From: JAOUEA01 sp041287635
Lineage (GTDB): Bacteria > Actinomycetota > UBA4738 > HRBIN12
NCBI GenBank assembly: GCA_041287635.1
Contig: JBGGNG010000109.1
Coordinates: 1 to 20,634, forward strand
Reading direction: 5' to 3'
Length of the DNA stretch: 20,634 bases
Shown here: positions 1 to 7,098 of the stretch, in pieces
Layout: every line of letters begins with the position of its first letter
Position numbering within the stretch: the stretch's first letter is position 1
Program-made: the position numbers and the translations under genes
The notes under the pieces: model-generated
Seen by the model: only the letters and a program-made list of their open reading frames with translations
Database searches by the model: none
Told to the model about the DNA's origin: nothing

Positions 1-1144
1 CGATGCCGAGCGACGTCAACGTTTCGCCGACGTCGTAGTGCTCGCTCTTCGGGAACGTGCGCACCGTCTTGCGCAGGTTCGACTCGTCCTCGGGCGTGTC
101 GGCCCTGAGCGCGTGCTGCACCCGGTTCCCCAACTTGGAGAGCACCGACGACGGCACGTCGGTCGGACCCTGCGTCACGAAGTAGACACCGACACCCTTC
201 GAGCGGATCAGCCGCGCGGTGAGCTCGATCTGCTCCATCAGGGCGTCGCTCGCGTCGTCGAACAGCAGGTGCGCCTCGTCGAAGAAGAACGCGAGCTTCG
301 GCTTCGGCAGGTCGCCTTCCTCGGGGAGCCGAGCGTAGAGCTGGGCGAGCATCCAGAGCATGAACGTCGAGAACAGCCGGGGCCGATCCATCACGTCGGC
401 GAGCTCGAGCAGCGTGACGATGCCCCGGCCGTCGTCGGTCGTGCGCATCAGGTCCGCGACATCGAACTCCGGCTCGCCGAAGAATTCGTCGGCGCTGGTC
501 GACTCCAGCTCGACGATCGAGCGCAGCAGCACGCCGATCGTGGCCTTCGAGAAGCCGCCGTACTCCTCGAGCGCCGGCTTGCCCTCGTCCGACGAGAGGA
601 ACTTCAGCGTCGTGCGTAGGTCGGCCAGGTCGAGCAGCGGCAGCCGCTCGTCGTCGCAGTAGGCGAAGACGAGCGTCAGCACCGAGACCTGCGTCTTGTT
701 CAGGTCGAGCACCTTGCCGAGCAAGATCGGCCCGAACGACGAGACAGTGGCGCGCACCTGCGCGCCGAGTGCGCCCGAGAGCGAGAGCAGCTCGACGGGA
801 TGGCCCCTCGGCTCGTACGCGAGGCCGAGCTGCTGCGCCCTCTCCACGATGGGACCGGCCGTCGCGTCCCCGGGCTGCGAGAGCCCCGTGAGGTCGCCCT
901 TCACGTCGCTCACGAACACCGGCACCCCGGCGTCGGAGAGGTGGCCGGCCAGGATCTGCAGGGTCTTCGTCTTCCCCGTGCCTGTCGCGCCGGCCACGAG
1001 CCCGTGGCGGTTCACCATCGACAGGGGAAGCCGCACGGGCGCGCTCGCCGCGACCTCGCCGTCGAGCATCGGCGCCCCGAGCAGCAGCGACGGCTCGTCG
1101 AACGCGTACCCCTCGGACATCTCCTCGAGGAAGGTCTCGTCCAT
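1..1144 (-). CDS. HerA-like / DUF853 (YjgR-type) ATPase, 3'-truncated
   Basis: Predicted cytoplasmic P-loop ATPase of the HerA/FtsK-like DUF853 family (E. coli YjgR type). About 381 residues are visible; the C-terminus lies beyond the left edge. Read on the minus strand it starts at ATG 1144 with MDETFLEEMSEG. Walker A is GATGTGKT (Lys about residue 58). Walker B is FFFDEAH (Asp-Glu about 289-290) and is followed by an LTARLIRSKGVGVYFVTQ-like sensor region, as in the family. The gene is read divergently from nothing, since rsmI upstream lies on the same strand 130 nt away. A TAGGCT hexamer ends 10 nt before the ATG, so the leader is very short. The family's DNA or protein substrate is not settled, so only the ATPase class is assigned. 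Confidence 0.9.
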   Translation of the reverse strand, partial: MDETFLEEMSEGYAFDEPSLLLGAPMLDGEVAASAPVRLPLSMVNRHGLVAGATGTGKTKTLQILAGHLSDAGVPVFVSDVKGDLTGLSQPGDATAGPIVERAQQLGLAYEPRGHPVELLSLSGALGAQVRATVSSFGPILLGKVLDLNKTQVSVLTLVFAYCDDERLPLLDLADLRTTLKFLSSDEGKPALEEYGGFSKATIGVLLRSIVELESTSADEFFGEPEFDVADLMRTTDDGRGIVTLLELADVMDRPRLFSTFMLWMLAQLYARLPEEGDLPKPKLAFFFDEAHLLFDDASDALMEQIELTARLIRSKGVGVYFVTQGPTDVPSSVLSKLGNRVQHALRADTPEDESNLRKTVRTFPKSEHYDVGETLTSLGI

Positions 1145-1154
1145 CGTGGGCGCG

Positions 1155-1160
1155 AGCCTA
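1155..1160 (-). promoter_or_regulatory. -10 element of the HerA-like gene
   Basis: TAGGCT (minus strand) fits TANNNT and lies 10 nt before the ATG at 1144, so a transcript would have a leader of only a few nt. The 130-bp gap 1145-1274 holds no other convincing feature. Confidence 0.4.
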
Positions 1161-1274
1161 GCGGAGCCGCTCCCGTGGCGTCGGCGCCGACGTCAGTGCC
1201 TGACGGTCTCGACGACCTCGAAGCCGAGCGTGCAGGGGACGGATCAGGAACTCCCCGCGCTCGATCGGTCGACG

Positions 1275-2102
1275 TCAGAGCACGTCATCGAGGAGCGCAC
1301 GATACAGCTCGTTCACGCTCACACCGTGTCGCTCGGCCACGGCGTGCGCCGCGTCGCGCTTGCGCATGCCGCCCGCCACCAGCTCACGCGCCTCGTCGGC
1401 GCAGGCCGACATGTCGGGCGCCGGCCGCACCCGCTCCCCATCGATCACCACGACGACCTCGCCCTTGAGCTCCCGATCGGCGACACGCGACAGCACCTGG
1501 CTCACGCGACCGCGTTGGACCTCCTCGTGCAGCTTCGTCAGCTCCCGCACCACCGCCACCTCGCGGTCGCCGATCACCACGAGCACGTCGCGCAGCAACG
1601 TCTGCACGCGCAGAGGCGACTCGAAGACGACGATCGTGCGTGGCTCGTGCCGCAGCGCCTCGAGCCGGCGCACGCGCTCGCCCTGCTTCTTCGGCAGGAA
1701 CCCCTCGAAGACGAACCGGTCGGTCGGCAGACCCGACACGACGAGCGCGGCGATCGCCGCCGAGGGGCCGGGCACGACCTGCACCTCGACACCCGCGTCG
1801 ATACAGGCGCGCACGAGCCGGTAGCCGGGGTCCGATATCGCGGGTGTTCCGCCGTCGGTCACGAGGGCCACGTCGTCACCGTTGCCGAGGCGCACGAGCA
1901 ACTCGTCGACCCGCTCGCGCTCGTTGCCCTCGAAGTACGACACGAGCGGCACCTTGATCTTGATGCCCGCCAGCAGGCGACCGGTCCGACGCGTGTCCTC
2001 GCACGCGACCAGGTCGACCTGGCCCAGCACCTCGCGGGCGCGGGTCGACAGATCGCCCAGGTTGCCGATCGGGGTCGCGACGAGCCACAGCGTTCCACCC
2101 AT
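1275..2102 (-). CDS. rsmI: 16S rRNA (cytidine(1402)-2'-O)-methyltransferase RsmI
   Basis: Family role: S-adenosylmethionine-dependent 2'-O-methylation of C1402 in the decoding centre of 16S rRNA. The 275-aa protein starts MGGTLWLVATPIGNLGDLS, the hallmark N-terminus of the tetrapyrrole-methylase-fold RsmI family. It continues with VACEDTRRTGRLL, then VTDGGTPAISDPGYRLVR, and a VVPGPSAAIAALVVSGLPTD block (SAM site). The ATG at 2102 is chosen because upstream extension to 2183 adds 27 non-conserved residues. The C-terminal 50 residues have the usual helical form (KRDAAHAVAERHGVSVNELYRALL). It is divergent from the DUF3052 and PMT genes. In Mycobacterium tuberculosis a PMT gene (Rv1002c) is likewise next to and divergent from rsmI (Rv1003), so this is a conserved actinobacterial neighbourhood. 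Confidence 0.96.
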   Translation of the reverse strand: MGGTLWLVATPIGNLGDLSTRAREVLGQVDLVACEDTRRTGRLLAGIKIKVPLVSYFEGNERERVDELLVRLGNGDDVALVTDGGTPAISDPGYRLVRACIDAGVEVQVVPGPSAAIAALVVSGLPTDRFVFEGFLPKKQGERVRRLEALRHEPRTIVVFESPLRVQTLLRDVLVVIGDREVAVVRELTKLHEEVQRGRVSQVLSRVADRELKGEVVVVIDGERVRPAPDMSACADEARELVAGGMRKRDAAHAVAERHGVSVNELYRALLDDVL

Positions 2103-2166
2103 ACGTTCCAGGGTGACAGGATGTGCCCCGAGCGCCCACGGGCGGAAGGACCACGACGGGGAAGCC

Positions 2167-2604
2167 ATGGCCGAGGGACACAAGGACTACTCAGGCACCC
2201 CTCTGTGGAAGAAGCTCGGCATCCGGCCCGGGTCGCGGGTGGTGCCGGTCAATGCCCCGGAGGGGTTCCCCGACCTCCTTACGGCGCAGGCACCGTTGCC
2301 CGGAGACGTCCGCTTCATCGCCAGGGCCACGAAGGACGTCGACGTCGCGGTGCTGTTCGTGACCGAACGACAATCGATGGAACGCCGCTTCGGCGGGTTG
2401 CAGCGGGCCCTCGACCCCGCCGGCCGGCTCTGGGTCTGCTGGCCGAAGAAGGCCTCGAAGGTTGCGACCGATCTCACATTCGGCGCCGTGCAGCAGCATG
2501 GCCTGAGCACCGGCCTCGTCGACAGCAAGACCGCGTCGATCACCGACGTGTTCCAGGGGTGCCAATTCGTCGTGCGGCTGCGCGATCGGCCGCCGGTACC
2601 CTGA
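2167..2604 (+). CDS. DUF3052 family protein
   Basis: 145-aa soluble protein of unknown function, of the DUF3052 family common in actinobacteria. The pattern is typical: an N-terminal YSGTPLWKKLGIRPGSRV block, then DVDVAVLFVTERQSMERRF, then an LWVCWPKKASKVATDLT block near residues 90-105, and a final GLVDSKTASITDVFQG segment. Start ATG 2167 is preceded by GGGGAAG, a usable Shine-Dalgarno; longer reading frames upstream run through the rsmI start region and are not conserved. No signal peptide or membrane segment is visible. It ends 4 nt before the mannosyltransferase start, and the -10 element of that next gene overlaps its last codons, so the two may be both co-transcribed and separately started. 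Confidence 0.88.
   Translation: MAEGHKDYSGTPLWKKLGIRPGSRVVPVNAPEGFPDLLTAQAPLPGDVRFIARATKDVDVAVLFVTERQSMERRFGGLQRALDPAGRLWVCWPKKASKVATDLTFGAVQQHGLSTGLVDSKTASITDVFQGCQFVVRLRDRPPVP
2597..2602 (+). promoter_or_regulatory. Leaderless -10 element for the mannosyltransferase gene
   Basis: TACCCT followed by exactly 6 nt and then ATG at 2609, within an extended -10 context (CGCCGGTACCCT, 2591-2602). The final T is also the T of the upstream TGA stop codon. The same 12-mer recurs at 4239-4250 before the next gene. Confidence 0.6.
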
Positions 2605-2608
2605 CGCG

Positions 2609-4186
2609 ATGCCGGGCCTGTCGCAGCGCATGAACCGACCGGTGGTGGCCGTGCTGGCCGTCGCCGCGATCGCGGGCGTGATCCGGTTCGCGGCGATCGA
2701 CGACCCGCGGGAGCTCGTGTTCGACGAGACGTACTACGCCAAGTCCGGGTGCATCCAGGTCACCGACGCCAGGCCCAAGGAGTGCAGGATCGACTCGGGC
2801 GACGAGCGGTACTGGCTCGACAACGAGTGGGACACCGGCTCCTGGGTGCACCCCCCGCTCGGCAAGCTCACGATCGGGCTCGGCATCAGGGCGTTCAGCA
2901 TGAGCTCGTTCGGGTGGCGGTTCACCTCGGCGCTCGCCGGCATCGGCGTCGCGGTCTTCACCGCGCTGATGGCGCAGCTGCTCCTCGGCAAGCCGATGTG
3001 GACGTTCGTCGCCGGCCTGCTGATCGCGGTCGACGGCCTCAACGTCGTGCACTCGCGGATCGCGCTCCTCGACATCCACCTGGCGTTCTGGGTGTCGCTG
3101 GGGTTCCTGCTGCTGCTGCTCGACCGGCGCTGGATCGACCGACGCACCGCGAGGGCCCTCGCGCCGCCGCAAGAAGGCGGCGGGCCCGACGACGCCGAGC
3201 CCGACGTCGAAGAGCCGCCAGAGGCCGATGCCGGTGAGCTCGCCGAACCTCCCCGCCTGCGGGTGCCCTCGCCGTTCCTGCGGCCCTGGCGCATCGCCGC
3301 CGGCGCTGCCTTCGGGGCCGCGATGGCGGTCAAGTGGTCCGGTGCGATGGCGATCCCCGCCGCCGTGCTGCTCACCTACATCTGGGAGACGACGCGTCGT
3401 CGGCGCGAGGGGCGGACGCGAGGCAACGCCTTCGTCCGGTCGCTCGGCATGGAGACGCTCGGGGTCGTGGTCGCGTTCGCGATCGTGCCGGTCGTCGTCT
3501 ACACGCTCGCGTGGATCCCGTGGTTCACGCACTTCGAACCGAGCCTGGCGGACTTCTTCACGCAGCACCGCGACATGTGGCGCTACCACCGCGACCTGCG
3601 AGCCACCGCGCTCGACGCCGCCACCGACAACTACACGCCCACGCACGGCTACTACTCGAAGGCGTGGACGTGGATCCCGATGCTGCGCCCCGTGAACTAC
3701 TTCGTCGAAGACCTCGGCCCCGACATCCGCCAGATCCTCGCCATCGGGAATCCCGTGCTGTTCTGGGGCACGATATGGACGATCCCCTACTGCGCCTGGG
3801 CGTGGTGGCGCAAGCGCGACTGGACGCCAGGGTTCATGGTGGTCGCGTTCGCCGGTCTCTACCTGCCGTGGTTCCTCGTCGCGCGACCGCAGTTCTTCTT
3901 CTACGCGCTGCCGTTCACGCCGTTCATGGCGCTCGCCGCCGTGTACACGCTGCGCGACCTCGCCGCTGCCCACCTCGTGATCCGCGATCACGAGACGGGC
4001 GAGGTCGCCCTCGACCCCGACACCGGCGAGCCCGCGATCAGCCGTCGCCGGCCCTACCTGCCGTTCGTCTGGGGCTACGTCGCGGCCGCGGTCGGGCTGT
4101 TCCTGTGGATGTGGCCGATCCTCACGGCGAGCCGCATCTCCGACACGATGTGGAAGGCGCGCGTCTGGTTCCGGGGCTGGACGTAG
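2609..4186 (+). CDS. Protein O-mannosyltransferase (PMT, GT39 family)
   Basis: Polytopic membrane enzyme expected to transfer mannose from polyprenyl-phosphate-mannose to Ser/Thr of exported proteins during secretion, as known for actinobacterial Pmt. The 525-aa protein has an N-terminal membrane helix (about 11-30), then the first extracytoplasmic loop with the essential acidic pair FDETYYA (Asp39-Glu40) and HPPLGK (81-86), as in GT39 enzymes. HSRIALLDIH follows (148-157), then a run of hydrophobic helices and the C-terminal LPWFLVARPQFFFYALPF block. Two Cys (48, 59) flank a short loop insert. Residues about 186-215 form an acidic, Pro-rich stretch (PPQEGGG...EPDVEEPPEADAGE) between helices. 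A second short charged loop, GEVALDPDTGEPAISRRR, lies near the C-terminus. Start at 2609 is supported by the leaderless promoter; Met8 is the alternative. Confidence 0.93.
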   Translation: MPGLSQRMNRPVVAVLAVAAIAGVIRFAAIDDPRELVFDETYYAKSGCIQVTDARPKECRIDSGDERYWLDNEWDTGSWVHPPLGKLTIGLGIRAFSMSSFGWRFTSALAGIGVAVFTALMAQLLLGKPMWTFVAGLLIAVDGLNVVHSRIALLDIHLAFWVSLGFLLLLLDRRWIDRRTARALAPPQEGGGPDDAEPDVEEPPEADAGELAEPPRLRVPSPFLRPWRIAAGAAFGAAMAVKWSGAMAIPAAVLLTYIWETTRRRREGRTRGNAFVRSLGMETLGVVVAFAIVPVVVYTLAWIPWFTHFEPSLADFFTQHRDMWRYHRDLRATALDAATDNYTPTHGYYSKAWTWIPMLRPVNYFVEDLGPDIRQILAIGNPVLFWGTIWTIPYCAWAWWRKRDWTPGFMVVAFAGLYLPWFLVARPQFFFYALPFTPFMALAAVYTLRDLAAAHLVIRDHETGEVALDPDTGEPAISRRRPYLPFVWGYVAAAVGLFLWMWPILTASRISDTMWKARVWFRGWT

Positions 4187-4207
4187 CCGGCGGGATCTGA
4201 CCGCCGG
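4187..4207 (+). terminator. GC-rich hairpin directly after the mannosyltransferase stop codon
   Basis: CCGGCGG - gatctga - CCGCCGG is a perfect 7-bp stem with a 7-nt loop, starting one base after TAG. It has no U-tract, like many hairpin terminators proposed in high-GC actinobacteria. The 71-bp gap also holds the promoter of the next gene. Confidence 0.5.
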
Positions 4208-4244
4208 TCGCATCGGAAGCGGCCGGGGGCGAGCCCTGCGCCGG

Positions 4245-4250
4245 TACCCT
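4245..4250 (+). promoter_or_regulatory. Leaderless -10 element for the CocE/NonD hydrolase gene
   Basis: TACCCT followed by 7 nt and ATG at 4258. It sits in the 12-mer CGCCGGTACCCT (4239-4250), identical to that before the mannosyltransferase gene. Confidence 0.6.
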
Positions 4251-4257
4251 CGCCGCC

Positions 4258-6252
4258 ATGACGAGCCCGGGAGCCACGAGCAAGCAGCACGTGTCGATCG
4301 AGATGGCCGACGGCGTCCGGCTCGCCGCGACCCTCTACATGCCCGAGGGCGAGGGGCCGTGGCCGGCCGTGATCGAGGCGCTCCCCTACCGCAAGGACGA
4401 CATCACCGGGCGCTCGCGCAGCGAGTACCGGCGCCTCGCCGAGGCCGGATACGTGATGTGCCGCGTCGACGTGCGGGGCACCGGCTCGAGCGAAGACATC
4501 GCGACCGACGAGTACCCGGCGGTCGAACGCACCGACATGGCCACGGTGATCGACTGGCTCGCGACCCGGCCGTGGTCGTTCGGCACGGTCGGCATGTACG
4601 GCTACTCCTACTCCGGGTTCAACAGCATCCAGATCGCGATGGAACGCCCGCCCGCGCTGAAGGCGATCATCCCGATCTACGCGACCGACGACCGCTTCGG
4701 CGACGACGTGCACTACCAGGGCGGCGTCGTGAAGCAGCTCGACCAGATCGACTACCCGAGCTACATGGTCGCGATCAACGCGCTGCCGCCGGCGCCGCCG
4801 ATCTACGGCGAGGGCTGGCGGGAGGAGTGGGCTCGCCGCCTCGAGGGCACCGAGCCGTGGGTGCTCACGTGGCTCGAGCACCAGCGGCTCGACGACTACT
4901 GGAAGCACGGCTCGCTCTGCGTAGACTACGAGGCGATCGCGTGCCCCACGATGATCGTCGCCGGCTGGGCCGACGGGTACCGGAACAACTCGTTCCGCAC
5001 GTTCGAGCGCCTGACCTGCCCGAAGCGGCTCGTTTTCGGCCCGTGGGCGCATGCGTCGACCGACACGTCGCTGCCCGGCCCGAACCACGACCTGCTGCCC
5101 GAGCACATCCGGTGGTGGGACCGCTGGCTGAAAGGTGTCGACAACGGCATCGACCGTGAGCCGCCGATCGTGCTGTACGCGCAGCGCTCGACCCTGCCGG
5201 ATCCCGACCGCCCCCTCGTCAACGGTGAGTGGCGGTACGAGCCGACCTGGCCGCCCGAACGGCTGCGGCCGGAGACGTGGCCGCTGGCCGACGCGACGGC
5301 GAACCGCCCCGGCGACGGCCCCGACGAGCTCGACGTGCGCGGCGACGTCGGACGGACCGCGTGGATCTCGTGCGCCGGCGTGCTGCCGTGGGGCCAGCCC
5401 GACGACCAAGGTCCAGACGAGCTCCACTCCCTCACGTACACGTGGACCCCGTTCGAGCGGGAGTTCGAGATCCTCGGGCACGCGCGGGTGCGGGTGCGCA
5501 TCGCCTCGAGCGAGCCGGTCGCCTACCTGTCGGCGAAGCTCTGCGACGTCTTCCCCGACGGCACCTCGTCGCTCGTCGCGCGCAACGTGTTGAACCTTAC
5601 GCACCGGGACTCGCGGGAGCAGCCGTCGCCGATGCCCGTCGGCGAGCTCGTCGACGTCGAGCTCGAGATCGAGGCCGCGTCGTGGACGTTCGAGCCCGGT
5701 CACGCCCTGCGGCTCGACCTCGCCGGCTCCGACTGGCCGAACACCTGGGCGCCGCCGCGCCCGGTGACGCTCACGATCGACCGGGCCGCGACGACGCTCG
5801 AGCTCCCCGTGATCGACGGCCCCAGCCCGATCGAGGAACGGCCGGTGCTGCCGCCGCCTCATGTGAGCGACCCGGACGAGGACGACGCCGGAGACGACGA
5901 CCCGGTGGCCGGCGTTCGTTGGTCGGTCGCCCACGACGTGCTCCGGCGCGTGACATCGGCCAACGCCGGCAGCACGTTCGAGGAGGAGCCCGTCGAGCAC
6001 GTGCCGTCGATGCACAGCCACTACGACGGCGTCGTGTCGGTCTCGACGGTCGACCCGGGGAAGGCGTCGGCGCACGGGAAGGCGGCGTTCGAGCTGCGAT
6101 GGTCCGAGGCGACCGTGAACTCTCGGGCCGACGTGGTGATCGAGAGCGACGCCGAGGCGTACCGCGCGACGATCGACCTGGTCGTGCACGAGGACGGCGA
6201 GGAACGGTTCCGGCGACGCTGGGAGAGGACGATCCCGCGGGATCTCGCCTAG
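4258..6252 (+). CDS. CocE/NonD family serine hydrolase (S15 X-Pro peptidase-like)
   Basis: 664-aa alpha/beta hydrolase of the CocE/NonD type, expected to cleave esters or peptides; the true substrate is unknown. The N-terminal hydrolase domain shows MADGVRLAATLYMP, the oxyanion-region LPYRKDD, and DVRGTGSS (71-78). The nucleophile motif is GYSYSG (Ser117), the acid is in GWADGY (Asp239) and the base is in GPWAHAS (His265). The C-terminal jelly-roll (PepX_C) domain of the family follows, from about residue 310, with ARVRVRIASSEPVAYLSAKLCDVFPDG and FEPGHALRLDLAGSDWPN. Beyond the usual end there is a further beta-rich tail of about 100 residues (about 560-664), found in only some members. No signal peptide is visible, so it is likely cytoplasmic. 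It forms a single-gene unit with its own promoter and a strong terminator. Confidence 0.92.
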   Translation: MTSPGATSKQHVSIEMADGVRLAATLYMPEGEGPWPAVIEALPYRKDDITGRSRSEYRRLAEAGYVMCRVDVRGTGSSEDIATDEYPAVERTDMATVIDWLATRPWSFGTVGMYGYSYSGFNSIQIAMERPPALKAIIPIYATDDRFGDDVHYQGGVVKQLDQIDYPSYMVAINALPPAPPIYGEGWREEWARRLEGTEPWVLTWLEHQRLDDYWKHGSLCVDYEAIACPTMIVAGWADGYRNNSFRTFERLTCPKRLVFGPWAHASTDTSLPGPNHDLLPEHIRWWDRWLKGVDNGIDREPPIVLYAQRSTLPDPDRPLVNGEWRYEPTWPPERLRPETWPLADATANRPGDGPDELDVRGDVGRTAWISCAGVLPWGQPDDQGPDELHSLTYTWTPFEREFEILGHARVRVRIASSEPVAYLSAKLCDVFPDGTSSLVARNVLNLTHRDSREQPSPMPVGELVDVELEIEAASWTFEPGHALRLDLAGSDWPNTWAPPRPVTLTIDRAATTLELPVIDGPSPIEERPVLPPPHVSDPDEDDAGDDDPVAGVRWSVAHDVLRRVTSANAGSTFEEEPVEHVPSMHSHYDGVVSVSTVDPGKASAHGKAAFELRWSEATVNSRADVVIESDAEAYRATIDLVVHEDGEERFRRRWERTIPRDLA

Positions 6253-6300
6253 CGAGCCCCTCTCTGCCGAGGGTGGCCCGCCGAACCGACCCCAGAAACA

Positions 6301-6334
6301 CGAATCCCCGGCGCGCTGGCCGGGGTTCGGTCTT
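6301..6334. terminator. Bidirectional intrinsic terminator between convergent genes
   Basis: CCCCGGC (6306-6312), loop GCGCTG, GCCGGGG (6319-6325), extended by CGAA/TTCG across one bulged T. It is flanked by A-rich sequence on the left (cagaaaca) and T-rich on the right (ggtctt), so it can work for the plus-strand hydrolase gene and the minus-strand YbaK-like gene. The rest of the 179-bp gap holds only a perfect GGGATATCCC palindrome (6339-6348). Confidence 0.75.
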
Positions 6335-6431
6335 GAATGGGATATCCCGACTCCTACGGTACGCGCTGGCTCCGACATCGGCAAGCGAGGCCCACGGCCG
6401 TCACGGAACGTTCACGACTCGCCGCTCCAAC

Positions 6432-6971
6432 TCAGCCGATCGCGGGGTGCTCCGGTTCGGGCTGCACCGCCCAGAGGTTGCCGCGCCGCGTGCCGACCGG
6501 TTCCCGCTTCATCGTCGCGGTCGTGAGCGCCGTGATCACGACCGGGTCGTCGCCGAACAGCTCGTCGGTCTGCAGGCACACCAACGTGCCTGGCGTGCCG
6601 GCCGGGAACACCACCTGATCGCGGCCGGCCACCTCGCGATCGACGAACGTCGGCATCAGCAGGAACAGCCCGAGCGGCGGCCACGAGTCGGGATCGAACT
6701 CGGGGACCTTCCGGCGGAGCTCGTCCCTCGTGGCGAGGCGGGCGTCGGGGTCGTTCATCGCCCGCCGGGCGAGGGTGAGGTCGAGCCGACGATCCCACGG
6801 CACCACCATGAGGGCGAACCCGAAGCGGTTCGAGACCACCTCGGTGCGCACCAGCTCGTCGACGTCGAGGCCGTGGCGCTCGGCGACCTGCTCCGGCAGC
6901 TCGGCCTCGGGATCGGGGAACACCACGAACGGCACCGCCCGCCCGCGCAGGTAGTCGAGTACCGAAGACAT
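6432..6971 (-). CDS. YbaK/ProX-like aminoacyl-tRNA editing-domain protein
   Basis: 179-aa stand-alone protein resembling the YbaK/EbsC/ProXp family, which hydrolyses mischarged aminoacyl-tRNAs. Visible family features are the N-terminal helix and strand VLDYLRGRAVPFVVFPDP, then QVAERHGLDVDELVRTEVV, FALMVVPWDRRLDLTLA, and a late WPPLGLFLLMPTFVDREV strand-loop where the family GxxxP loop lies. At the spot where YbaK proteins carry the functional Lys (VxKTLVV) this protein has Arg42 (LVRTEVV). The start at ATG 6971 is chosen because GGAGG lies 11 nt upstream and the family homology begins there; an ATG 14 codons upstream is possible. Overall similarity is modest, so editing activity is inferred, not shown. 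Confidence 0.65.
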   Translation of the reverse strand: MSSVLDYLRGRAVPFVVFPDPEAELPEQVAERHGLDVDELVRTEVVSNRFGFALMVVPWDRRLDLTLARRAMNDPDARLATRDELRRKVPEFDPDSWPPLGLFLLMPTFVDREVAGRDQVVFPAGTPGTLVCLQTDELFGDDPVVITALTTATMKREPVGTRRGNLWAVQPEPEHPAIG

Positions 6972-7011
6972 CGCCTGTGTGACCTCCGTCCGCCCCGATC
7001 GGCGGAGCCGC

Positions 7012-7017
7012 ATCGTA
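7012..7017 (-). promoter_or_regulatory. -10 element of the YbaK-like gene
   Basis: TACGAT on the minus strand in the context GGGTACGAT, 40 nt before the ATG at 6971. It would give a leader of about 34 nt that includes the GGAGG ribosome-binding site. Confidence 0.4.
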
Positions 7018-7050
7018 CCCGCGGTGAGCCCGCGAACGGAACCCCCGATC

Positions 7051-7098
7051 GGCCGAGGGACCGGCCGAGCAACCGGCCTAGAAACCCGCCTAGAAACC
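7051..7098. repeat. Four degenerate 12-bp tandem repeats at the 3' end of the CPBP gene
   Basis: Consecutive units read GGCCGAGGGACC, GGCCGAGCAACC, GGCCTAGAAACC and CGCCTAGAAACC. On the minus strand the first-read copy supplies the TAG stop of the CPBP gene, and the next copy carries the same TAG in the same frame 12 nt further on. Divergence rises away from the gene. Confidence 0.8.

Noticed and set aside
1195..1240. Minus-strand end TLGFEVVETVRH-stop, which looks like the C-terminus of a real protein
   Set aside because: A TGA stop lies only about 13 codons upstream in that frame and no start fits; at most it is a gene remnant, which cannot be shown.
6339..6348. Perfect palindrome GGGATATCCC
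   Set aside because: It lies behind a terminator between convergent genes, with no promoter nearby. A 10-bp palindrome alone is weak evidence for a site.
4075..6384. Long minus-strand frame opposite the mannosyltransferase end and hydrolase gene
   Set aside because: Composition (Val/Arg/His/Asp-rich, no motifs) is typical of an antisense shadow in high-GC DNA; the plus-strand gene has a complete catalytic triad and promoter.
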